Below, piece after piece: positions 20,206 to 32,000 of a stretch of DNA of 64,000 nucleotides. The notes beneath the pieces were generated by a model, which saw only the letters and a program-made list of their open reading frames with translations, was not told the DNA's origin and did not search any database. Source of the stretch: Eublepharis macularius (taxonomy: Eukaryota > Chordata > Lepidosauria > Squamata > Eublepharidae); contig NC_072795.1 in NCBI RefSeq assembly GCF_028583425.1, forward strand, positions 4,921,001 to 4,985,000, given 5' to 3'. The stretch's first letter is position 1; the number at the start of each line of letters is the position of its first letter. A program made the position numbers and the translations under genes.

Positions 20206-22019
20206 AAGTGGAAGCATATAAGGTTCGTCCAGGAGGTCGGAGGGGTATTCAAAGTAAAGGTGTAAGGAATAATACTGTGATTTGCTTGGAAAAATGGACC
20301 CCCCCCCCGGGCTTAATAGGGCCATTAACTACTACTTCTCAATACAAATGCTTCATTTCTGCTTTTCACACCCACAGTTCTATCAAGCTAATTACAGAAT
20401 TATTACACCTTACAAATGCACCTCCTGGCTGGATAAAACTCTACAGACTTCCACTTCTAAATCTATCTGAAGCATTAACTCCAGGTCATGCCCTGGAAAT
20501 CTAGGTGGTCTTTAAAGTGTAGCTGGACCCAAGTCTGGCAGGAGAGGGTATGCTAGCCTTCTACATGCAGGGATTTGGGTTTTTTTTTTTAAACGAGTGG
20601 TTAAATTGATCCTGGAGTGCGCAGTTCAAATCTCCTGCTCAGCTGTGGATGCACTGGTGTGTGTGGGGAGGTCCTTTGACCTTGAGCCAGTTTCTGCTTC
20701 ATCCTAGCTGGCCTCAGAATGAGGCTAAAGGGGAAGGGGGGGCGGGCAGGCATTTGCAGTGCCGTGAAAAACTCACTCGTATAGGCGAAGTGGAAGGTGA
20801 ACCTTGCTGTGTGAAGCCTCCAGGGCTTCTCTTTGTGAATAATGTGAGCGGATGAATGACCTTTCCCAGGGAAGGGAACGGTGCCAGGCTCAGGCTTTGC
20901 CACATGAGGTGGAGTCAATGTCGCTGGGCACTTGGCTTTTATGGTGCGTGAAGGGGGAGAATTAGAGAGCTGGGGAGTGGGCTGGTTGTGCAGACAGCTA
21001 ACTTGTACTCTCACTCCTGGCAGGGGAAGTGGTACTGTAGGAGCGAGGGGCAGGATGTGTAATCAATATCTTTGCGGGGCGAAGACAGGCCTTGCTGCAC
21101 AATAGTGGGTTATATAATGAGGAAGCCCTGCTGTCGGTGTGTACGTGCAGCTGGGAAATGGAGCCTTTACTTGGAGCACGTGGTCACCTACTCCCTAATC
21201 CTGAGATGCACAGAGCGATAGCAAGGCAGGTAAATGTTCTTGGCAGCTGCTCCGCCAACTGCCTTTCGGTTTGCTTGGTAGAGCACATGCTTGCGTATGC
21301 TCTCCCTCCTTTGATCTCCCTGCTCTGTTTCCTCCACTGTTGCTAGTCAGCCATTGCTATGGTGCCTGCCCTGAGCATATGTGCTAATGCGGTAGGCGCT
21401 GCTGGTAAAACAGCTCTCACTTCTTGTTTGTGGTAGGGCAGCTACCGCTGAGGGATATGCCGTTTCTGATTTCACTTTACCTGCACACCGCACTGCAGAA
21501 ATATGTTTTAAGCTGGCTTTGTTCTAGCTTCTTTCTGGGTCCTAAAGGGTCCCATATTGATTGCGTTAAAAAAAAATTGCATGTCATTGTTAAAAGTACT
21601 GTTCAGCTCTGCTTGTGTCTAGCTGGCATTAGACTCCTACTTTTCTAACATTTGGCTTCTTTCCCTAGGTAGTAGCAATGCTGGAAAAACTGTGGGAGCC
21701 CTTTAAAGAAATGGGTGGGAGAGATGAATTAAAATACCCTTTGCGATTCATTCATACTCAGTGCTCTTGGTGGCAAAGTGGAGCGTGCTTCAAGAACATT
21801 GGGCCCAATAGGTCTCAGCAGCGGTAGTGGCTCTGTTGGCTTGTTAACACTAGTCACACCACAGCTGGAGGGTTTGGGCCTAGAACTTTGGTGCCTGGGG
21901 TCCGAGCAGCAGCGCCGTGGATCTTCAAGAAATTCTTCATGGAAGGTGTTCTTGTGACCAAACATGCAGCCATTAATTTGAATAGAGCTTCTCAAGCTGA
22001 CACGTGATCAGTTGAAATT

Positions 22020-22210
22020 TACTCCATTTATACCCTGTCTTTCTCCCTTATGGGGACCCAAAGCAGCTCAAATTACTCTCCTCCATTTTATCCTCACAAC
22101 CCCCCTGTGAGGTAGGTTATGCTGAGAGCTTCCATGGCTGATCGGGAATTCAAACTGGAGCGTCGTAGATCTTAAATCTGAAACTCTAACCCCTATACCA
22201 CACTGCCTCT
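22020..22210 (-). mobile_element. tRNA SINE (Sauria-like)
   Basis: Reverse orientation: ccctgtctttctcccttatg, ccattttatcctcacaac, gtgaggtaggttatgctgag and accccta taccacactg at the tRNA end. Confidence 0.65.
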
Positions 22211-22639
22211 TGAATGATTTCACTTTTGAGGCAACGTGTGAAAAACTAGAGTGAAGATTAGCGTAAGGGTGATTTTTAAAAAATGCTATTGGCTTAACTT
22301 CAGCTTTGAAGTAGGTTAAATGTAGACCTTAATAGAGAGTGAAAGCCACAAACATGGCTTACGGCACCTGCTGAATTCTTGTTGGGAATTCGTGCAGAAG
22401 ATGTTCCCTTAAAGTATTTTTCCTTGGGATATAGTTTCAGTCTGGTTCACAGAGTTATTTGCACAGCTAGTTATTAACTCTATAATCCAGATCATCACAA
22501 TGTTGTTGTGAAGGAAATTGAGTAATCGGGGCACCTGGGGATCATTTTACAGTGTATCAGTTTCAAGGGATCCCGGAGGGATGTCAAAAGGTAAGGTGTG
22601 CAGGTGCTTTAAAAGACTCCCAACATAACCCATGCGCAC

Positions 22640-22790
22640 CCATCATACTTGGGAGATGGCAAGGTCAGGTTTGCAAGATTGCTGGATGGCCTTGGGCCAG
22701 TCACACTCATCTTAACCTACCTCACAGGGTTGTTGTGAGGATAAAGTAGGGAAGAACAATTTAAGCTGCTTTGGATAGAAAAGCAGGATA
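22640..22790 (+). mobile_element. tRNA SINE (Sauria-like), 3' part
   Basis: ggccttgggccagtcacact, aacctacctcacagggttgt and tgtgaggataaagtaggg, followed by aagctgctttggata. Confidence 0.6.
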
Positions 22791-25700
22791 CGTATGTTGC
22801 ACCCTGGTTAACATCCTTCTAAATAGACTGGAGACTGAAATGTGAACAGATCATCTTGGGTGTTGGTGCAATGATAGTTCAGTAACTGAACAAGGCCATT
22901 GAAGCAAAAGGAAATTATGTTGTATTGAGACTCTTTGGGTCACAAATTAAGGCATATCAGTTGTCACCTTCAGTAGAAGAGAAAGATGGAGTTCTAGAGA
23001 ACTTCTAGAACTCCACCTTTCTAGGGAAAGGTGGAGTTTAGCTTATGTTTTATCTAGCACATAGCAGCTGAATACTGCCCAGCGGGGCGGGTTCCAATTT
23101 TCTTTGAAGCACTTATCTTCTTCACGTGGATTGTACGTGGCTGAGATCTTCGCTCTGCAGTTTTCTAACAGCACCATAGTGGCTGGGCAGTTTGTAGAAA
23201 CAGCTAAGTGTTGGCTGCCACTTCCACTATATGCAATTTCTAGCTGCCTGTTCATGCTTTGTAAGCATACATGGACATTGAGATTTATTATGTCATTTGT
23301 GGTCCACCTTTCTCACTGAGATATCCCGTAAGTCTGTACAATCAATAAGATAAACATGTCTTAAGTGTGACATGTTAATATAAGAAATGTTACATAAGTA
23401 GAAATACTATGTGGTGAGAGCGAGGTGAAAATATACACCAGTAGATAATGCATATTATAGGATAATCCAGGGTCCTGTTCTCTTCATTGAAACAGCTTCC
23501 TGAATCATTGTTACAATGCAGCCCTATTCCTTTAAAAAAAAACTCCCGCTTGAACAGCTCTGTTTTACATAGCTTGTGGATGCCGAAAGTGTGGGAGTCT
23601 TCCTGACTCCATGGGAGGGAGCCACTACCGAACATGCGCGTGTGCAGGCAGTCGTTGGTGTTGCCCATTTTGCAGGGTGGCACCTGTAGACGGCCCTGTT
23701 GAGCTGAGTGACCATGGAAGGGCATAGGAAGAGAGGCTGTCCTGCTGGTATGAGAATCCAGGGCCCATACAGGGCTTTGTATGCGATGGCCAGTACTTTT
23801 AAATGGAACTGATAACCAGTGGAGTGATTGCTTGAAGTTGATCTTTCTGCCGTGAGCTGGAGCGGAGCACGCCTTCTTTCTTGATGCTATTTGCATAGCA
23901 GATAAAGGTGTGCCTTCTCTTTGATCTGTGTAGTTTTAAGTGTGTAACTTCAGTGTTATAGTTTTAAGAGTTCATAGCAAAAGTTAGCAAATGGCGGGGG
24001 GGGAGCAGATCAGTGCTTCTGTCCCCACAAAAAGTGGCTGTCTAGAGGTGTGCATGTGACTTATTTAGTGCTAGACTCTAGTACTAGCCTGAATGGCAGG
24101 GGTGGGGTGGGCTGTTGAAGAACTGAAGAGGAGATAGTGGTAGAGAGCCAGGAGTGCTAGGACTAAAGGGTTGTTCACCTACCGCAGGAACTGTTATACT
24201 TCCGGCCAAAGGGAAGGCATTGGGTACATGGTGTGCCGTGCAGCCTAGATGGGACAGTCACCTAGCCTGCATCACCTATCTTACATGTTTATCTTGCTGC
24301 TAATTCATGGTCATGTACATGGCTTTCCCTTCCATCTTACCTGCACAACAACCCTGTGAGGTGGATTAGGCTGGTCCAAGACAATCCAGAGAAATTTGTA
24401 GCCAAGTATGAAGTTAAGCTCAGGACTAGTCCAGCCACTGAGCTGCAAAGTAGTTCTCTCAATGATCAACTCCAGAGACTAGGAAGCATGCCGTTGATTT
24501 GAGAGGCATGGTATGCCTGACCAAAGCTAGTGAGAGAGAACCAGATCTTTTTACTGCCGTGGCCTTAAAAGGATGAGAGGCCTGCAATTGTATAGCAAGA
24601 GAGTACGTTACTTGATGAGGGCTGCTGAATGGTTATTGGGGGGGGGGGGTCGTTTGCAGACCTTATGAAGTATTTGAATTTGTGCCAAAGTTTTATCACC
24701 AAAGAGCAATCCTGCCTGGGTGTCCTTGAGGGAAGAGAGTAGCAAACAGAACGGGTTTTGTATTTTCATGAATTTGTCGGTGTTGTGGATGCTAGCAACT
24801 TACTCAAAACATTTCAGTTCTGGTTTTTCTTGGCTATGCTGGTGCTAGGCAAAACTACTACTTTATGTGCTTTATCACAGCATACAGAGGTGTGAGCAAA
24901 TCTTCAGAACTGACTTAAACCGGTATTTGTTCTTGGTTTGTTCCACTTGTTTCTGATACAATTCTAAAACAGGTTTTAAAAACTATGGGAGTAATGGGCC
25001 TGAATGAACATGCTCAGATTGCAGTTTTACTGACTTCCACATGTACAAAAGACGGGGGGGGGGGGAACGGGGAGCTCCTACCACCTCCAGTATTTGTCAG
25101 ACAGCTTTTGCATTTGGTTTCTTAATACTGGCACACACATAATTAAAACCAAAAATTGGGATGGGCTTTTATAACGCCTTTGCTGTGAAAATTGACTCAA
25201 CTTTTGACAGTGCTGGGGCGGCTTAGAAGTAGGCCAACAACTGTACCCTCTGTCTTGGCAGTGGTGGTATTCTGTCCTATCACTGCACTAAGGGCAAAGC
25301 AAAGAACTTTTAAAAGTATGGAGGGAATAACTTGTGCCTTCCAAGAGTCTCCCTGGAAACGTTCACAGGTGAACACTTGCTGCAGCCCTATAAATAACCT
25401 TCCCAGTGTCCCTGAATTACCTATCTGTATACCAGAGCAGAAGAGAAGTTCAAGCTGTTCTAAATGTGCACGTTCCAAAGTTCATCTGCTTTATATGGTG
25501 AAGGTGTCCTATTATAATGACTAGATCCCATCCTTCAGTAAGCATAGTTGTGGAGATGGACTTCTATGGAAATACACCTGGGATTTTAGCAGCTTAGGCT
25601 GATGTCAGTGCGGGAAGCCTTCAGACCCAGAGCTTTTGATTGCTAACTGGTCCTGTAAGGAAAAAATGGCGCATGCTATTGAACACAACCCGAACATGTA

Positions 25701-25945
25701 AGGATTCAACCTGTACCGGATCCAAATCATGAAATTTTTAGCTGCTTTGAGCGTTCCCTGAAACTGCTTTTGGTTCATATTATATATTACAACCTTGTTC
25801 TGCCTTTAAAATTAAGGTTCACTGTTTTAGCTCTCAGCTCTCACTTATGCAGGTGTCCTTGACGGCGAGGCAACTCTTATAAATGTAGCCTACTGTGCCA
25901 GTGAAATATTTGCCCCAACTAATCTGTAAATCTTTGACCTTCTAG

Positions 25946-26015
25946 GTTTCAATCACGTACCTGAAGGAGTGGTCCTACAGCGATGAATCATGCCAGGAAA
26001 GCAGTATTTAACTTG
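25946..26015 (+). CDS. TFRC: TFRC exon 2, start codon
   Basis: Acceptor tctag before 25946 and donor gtaag at 26016. ATG at 25983-25985, context acagcgATGa, encodes the first 11 residues ([11 protein letters not shown]) and ends in phase 0. The 37 upstream bases are 5' UTR. Confidence 0.9.
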
Positions 26016-29000
26016 GTAAGCCTGATGCATGCAGTCATACTGGAATAAGGCTAGCTGTGGCATTTTGCTGTGTGTTCCTTTCAATAAGTTTGCTGTTGCC
26101 TTTACAAATACACAGAACGAGTTTTGCAGGCTAAGCTTACCTTTGAATAATCAAAGATGGTTTCCAGTATTTTAAGCAAGGCTGAGATAGTCCAGTATTG
26201 GACTTCAGACTCGACTGTTGTCTGAGTTCTCAGTATCTCTTGGATCAAATTGAAGTGTTGTAAAAGTGCTTACTAGATGGTAATTTAAGGCCAGAGTGGC
26301 ATTTCTAGTCCATCCATACAGAAAGCAGTGTTTGTTTTTTTTTTAGAAAAATTTTTTATTGGGTTAGAACATTTTTATTTTTACATTACAGTCAATTTTC
26401 CCCTAATTTTTCGTTTCTAACCCCCTCCCTTTCCCCCCCTTTTGTTGACTTCCAACAGCTTTCCCACCCTCTGTCCCTTTTCCCTTACTTCTATTAAATT
26501 CCTCTGTCTAAAAGAGATATATTCTCCATTATATTAAGCAGTACATCTTTAACTCCTTTACTTATTATACACCCAAACTATACGTCTTTAGATAAACAAT
26601 TTATCCCATTTTCCAGTTTTGAATATTTCTATATAAACCTATATATCATAAACCATAAAAATTTCCCACATTTAAATCAAACAATTTGATTTGTTCTCTA
26701 TATATTACTCATTTCAACTTTTTATGGTAATTCTATATAACTCCTCGCATAATCAATCAATTTAACTCTTCTGTACATTCAGTTTGGTGCATATAAATCT
26801 TATCAAAGAAAGAAAATATTGTTATTTACTCAATCCTCATGTTTAAACCTTATCATTAATTATTCTCTATCAATGTTCTATCAGTTAACCTATACATATC
26901 TATATATATCTCAATCAATTAATCTAACTGCTTATAAATTCACATTTCTCTTCCTCCCCCGGTAAAGTCACCCCTCTCTTTTATACTTTTATTATACTTC
27001 AGTAGTTCTCAAACTGCCACAGTTTTCCTCCCACCTCCCATTTCTTCTCCAGATATTGTTTCAGCTTCTCCCAGTCTGTGTTAAACTGCCCTGAGTCCAG
27101 ATCTCTCAGTTTTCTTGTCATCTTGTCCATTTCAGCCATATACAGCAATTTGTAAATCCAATCTTCAATAGTTGGCACTTCTTGTACTTTCCATTTCTGC
27201 GCGTACAAAAGTCTAGCTGCTGCAGTCATATAAAAAATCAACGTCCTATGATGGGCTGGAATTCCCTCCATTCCCAAGTTTAGCAGCAGGAGTTCTGGGT
27301 TCTTATTTATTTGAAACTGTAAAATTTCACTCATTTCTCTTATTATTTCCCCCCAGAACTGCCTAGCTACCTCACACGACCACCACATATGATAGAGGGA
27401 GCCCTCATGTTTCTTACATTTCCAGCATTTATTAGAAGTATTCAAGTTCCCTAGCGCAATCTTCTTTGGTGTCATGTACCAACGATAGATCATTTTGAAA
27501 ATGTTCTCTTTAATATTAATGCATGTCGTTGTCTTCATTGTAGTTTTCCACAAGTATTCCCATGCCTCCATTGTTATTTCTTTATTGAAATTTATAGCCC
27601 ATTTCACCATCTGTGTTTTAACTATCTCATCCTCAGTATACCATTTCAACAGTACTTGGTATACCTTGGATATTCTTTTCTTGTCTTCTTTAAGAAGGGT
27701 CTGCTCTAGTTCCGAGTTCTCTATTCGTATGCCCCCTTTTGCAAAGTCCGAGTTGTATAAGTCTCTAATCTGTCTATACTGGAACCAATCATAGTTAGGT
27801 GATAGTTCCTCTTGCGTCTTTATTCTAAGTTTAGATACTTCAATCTTAGTTATTTCTTTGTACGTTAAACATTGTTGTTCATTATCCACAGCTCTCGGAT
27901 CTATCACCTCATATGGAACCACCCACAAGGGGGTTCCTTCTTGTACGTAAGTTCTGTACTTCTTCCAGATTGTATATAGACTTCTCCTTACAAAATGATG
28001 CAGGAACATCGAGTTGACCTTTACTTTGTCATGCCATAGGTATGCGTGCCATCCAAAAATTTTTTTATATCCCTCTAGGGCTAATAGTTTCTTATTCTTT
28101 AATGTCATCCACTCTTTTAGCCAAACTAGGCAGATTGCATCATGGTAAAGTCTCAGATTGGGCAGTTGCATTCCGCCTCTCTCCTTTGCATCTTGTAGAA
28201 CTTTTACTTTCACTCGAGGCTTCTTGCCTGCCCAAACAAAATCTGATATTTTCCTCTGCCATTTTTCAAATTGTTTAGAGTCTCTGATGATTGGTATTGT
28301 CTGTAACAAAAACATTACTCTTGGTAACACATTCATCTTAACTGCTGCAATCCTGCCCAACCATGACAAATTCAGTCTATTCCATTTGATCAAGTCTCTC
28401 TCTATCTGAGTCCATAATTTTTCATAATTATTCTTGAACAAATCTATATTTTTTGCAGTCAGCTCAACTCCCAAATATTTCACCTTACTAGTTACTTCAC
28501 AGTCCGTTGTTTCCATTAACAATTGTTGTTTCTGCTTAGTCATGTTTTTACATAGTATCTTTGACTTCTTTTTATTAATGAAGAAACCTGCCAAGTCACC
28601 AAACTCCTTAATCTTATCTATCACTTTTGGCATGTTCTCCAATGGATCTTCTACAATTAACATTATGTCATCTGCAAATGCTCTAACCTTGTATGAATAG
28701 TCCTTTATTTTTATTCCTCGTATTTCCTCGTCTTGTCGTATTTGTATCATCAGAATCTCCAATACTAATATGAACAACAATGGAGATAACGGGCAACCTT
28801 GTCTTGTTCCTTTACTAATCGTCAATTTCTTGGTCAGTTCATCATTCACTACAATTGCTGCAGTCTGGTCCCTATATATTTCTTTAATTGCTCTGATGAA
28901 TCTTTCTCCCAGTTGTAGCTTTTCCATAGTGGCAAACATAAAGTCCCAGTTTAAATTGTCAAACGCCTTTTCAGCATCAACAAAGAAGAAACCAACCTCC

Positions 29001-32000
29001 TTGTCACAACGCTTGTCATAATATTCAATAGCATTGATCACTGTCCTTAAATTGTCTCTTATTTGTCTGTCCGGCAAAAAACCTGCTTGTTCTTCCTCTA
29101 TAACTTCCGAGAGCCACCCCTTCAGTCTCTCCGCCAATATCTTTGCAAAAATTTTATAATCATTGTTAAGTAATGATATAGGCCTGTAATTTTTCACGCT
29201 AGTCAGATCTTGGCCCTCTTTTGGGATCAATGATATATTCGCTTCACTCCAAGTGTCTGGAATTCTTTGATCCCTAAAAACTCCGTTCATCACCTCTTTT
29301 AGGAATGGTGCCAGTTCGTTGGCCATTGTCTTATAAAATTTAGCCGTAAGTCCATCTGGCCCTGGCGCCTTTCCTAGATTTGCGGATTGTATTGCCATAC
29401 TTATTTCCTCGTCAGTTACTTCACTGTTCAACTTATTTCTCCAAGCTTCCGAGATCTCTGGAAGTTTGGTTTTCTCCAAATATGATGCTATTGATTCTTT
29501 GTTTACTTCTTTTTTATTATACAGCTTAGCGTAAAATTTATAAAAGGCTCTGCTAATGGTAGTCTGCTCCAAATACGTTTTGTTTTCTTCACAAATTTTA
29601 TTTATTATTTTCTTTTCCCTTTTCTTCTTTAATTGCCATGCCAAATATTTCCCAGGTTTATTAGCACCCTCAAAAGCTTTTTGATTCAGTCTTTTAAGGT
29701 TCCACTCCAATTCTTTATTACTCATTGCTGTTAACTGTTCTTGAAGAATTTTGATTTCCTGATGTATTTTCTTTTTCCCTGGTCTCTTTTTTAACTGTAC
29801 TTCTTTGGCCTTTATTTTCTCCTCAATCTCTTGTCTTTTCTCCTCTTTCTTTTTCCTTGCTCTACCATTTAAGTCCATTAGTATGCCCCTTACAACCGCC
29901 TTATACGCGTCCCAAACTTTACTGGTTGGTACTTCTTTATTCACGTTGTATTGTATAAAAAACTTAGTCTCTCTTCTCAATGTTTCCATATTCTCACTTT
30001 CCTGTAACAAGTCCTCATTTATTCTCCAGGCTTTCCTTTTTCTCCTTTTTCCAAATTTCCACATAATTGGGTTGTGATCTGAGCCTACCATCGGCATTAT
30101 TTCTACCTCCTTAGTCCATAACGCTAAGTCCTTTGAGGCCCAGATCATATCAATTCTTGATAATGTAAAATGCCTTGCAGAATAAAAAGTAAACTGTCTG
30201 GTTTTAGGATATTCTCTCCTCCATACGTCTTCGAGAGTCTCTTGTTGAATCAACTCAAAAAAAAGCTTTGGCAATAGTCCTCTTTTCTTTTGTGCTTTTG
30301 TAGTCTTTTTGTCTAGTTCCAAATCTGTCACTCCATTGAAATCTCCAGCAAGAATTATCTGGTCATATACAAGATCGTCTAAGTGCTTCCTTAAGTCCTC
30401 AAAGAAACTTTCCTTTGCACCGTTAGGTGCATAAAGTCCGACTACCAACACTCTCTTTAAGTTCCAATTACATTCCACTGCTACAAATCTAGCTTCCACA
30501 TCTCTCATAACAAATTTTGGCTGCAGCTCCTCTTTTATATACAACACCACTCCTCTTTTTTTCTTGTTGGAAGCCGCTACAAATTCTTTGCCCAATTTTC
30601 CAGATTTTAAATATTTTACATCCTGTTTTCTAATATGGGTCTCCTGCAAACAAACAATATCACATTTTTGTTTTAGTAGCCAATGAAAAATATTTTTTCT
30701 CTTATTCGGTGAGTTTAGTCCATTTACATTCCAAGATAATACTTTACACTCCATATTCATGGTTTTGTTGGTAAGTCTTTTTCATTGTCCTTAATAAATC
30801 TCTCCATCTCCCGCTCAGATCTGATACGCTTTTTTGCCCCTCCAAACTCAAAGGACACTCCTTCCGGTAACTCCCATCTGTACCTAATGTTCATGTCCTT
30901 CAAAGTCTGAATTAACACTCTATATTTTTTCCTGTCCAGTAACACTGATCTGGGCAATTCCTTCATTATAATAATCGTCTTGCCATCAATCTCCAATGGA
31001 TCTTGAAATTGTTTTGTCACAATCCTCTCTTTCATATTTCTAGTTGTAAACTGCACGATCACATCCCTTGGTAGTTTCCTCTGGGTTGCAATTCTCGAGT
31101 TCACACGATACGCCACATCTAGGATAGCCACAATTTCCTCCTCCTCCTTCCCCAGGTATTCAGCCAACACCTCAGTCATCTGTTCTTGCGCTGACTTCCC
31201 TTCAACTTCTGGCAGACCACGAAAACGAAGCTGCTTCTCCATGTGTTTAGTTTCTGCAACTGACATCCTCCCCTTTACCAATCTCATCTCTGTTTGTTGC
31301 GTTTCTATTAAATTCTCCATCGCGTCTTCTACTGTTTTGACTCTCTGTTTCGTTCCTTGTAATTCACTGCTAATCGTTTCCACGCCTTTTTTCACTTCTG
31401 ACAGCTCCGACTTTACTGTCTGTGTAACTTCTTTGACCTCTTTAATAAGCTCCAATTTCGTATCCTTAAGTTCTTTCATCATGTCTATAAGTTTTTTGTC
31501 CAAATTTTCTATTGCCGATTGCCACTCTTTTTTCGACATCGTGGGGCTTGCTTTAGCTCGCTCCCACGAATCTGCTCTCTTCCTCAGCTCCGTGGCGTAT
31601 AATTAAACGTTTTCCTTTTTTTCAAATGTCCCAATCTTTGCCAAAATTAATTTTTTATATCCAAAATGTCGGGCGTCTTTTCTCTATGGTTTCTCTATGT
31701 TATTATAATCCAAGATGGCCTACTTCCTCTTCCGCTGAAGCCACGACCCTTCCACTTTCAAAAATGGCGATTCCCCACTTCCTGTCCCTTGGCAAGGGCC
31801 GCTTCCCTCCAGCCACTCTATTGTTGTTACGCACTTCCTGTCTCCCGTCTTCCCACAGCAGGTCTCGCGATGGTGTCTTTTTCCCACAGCTCCAAAACCA
31901 CAGGTATTCAAAACAATAGTCCGTTTTTTGTAATAACTTCTTTAAACTTAGTCTCTTTTAAAATACAACTCCTGCCGAGTCTTCACCTCCTTTTCACTAG

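Larger units (their letters stand above)
19249..25945 (+). other. TFRC: TFRC intron 1
   Basis: About 6.7 kb. It contains a degenerate about 20-bp repeat at 19586-19745, Penelope pLTR fragments, and two tRNA SINEs. Parts near 23540-23890 resemble old LINE sequence. No coding exon is seen. Confidence 0.5.

Noticed and set aside
27495..29021. Plus-strand open frames of 80-100 codons within the L1
   Set aside because: They are antisense shadows of the L1 ORF2, with no domain of their own.
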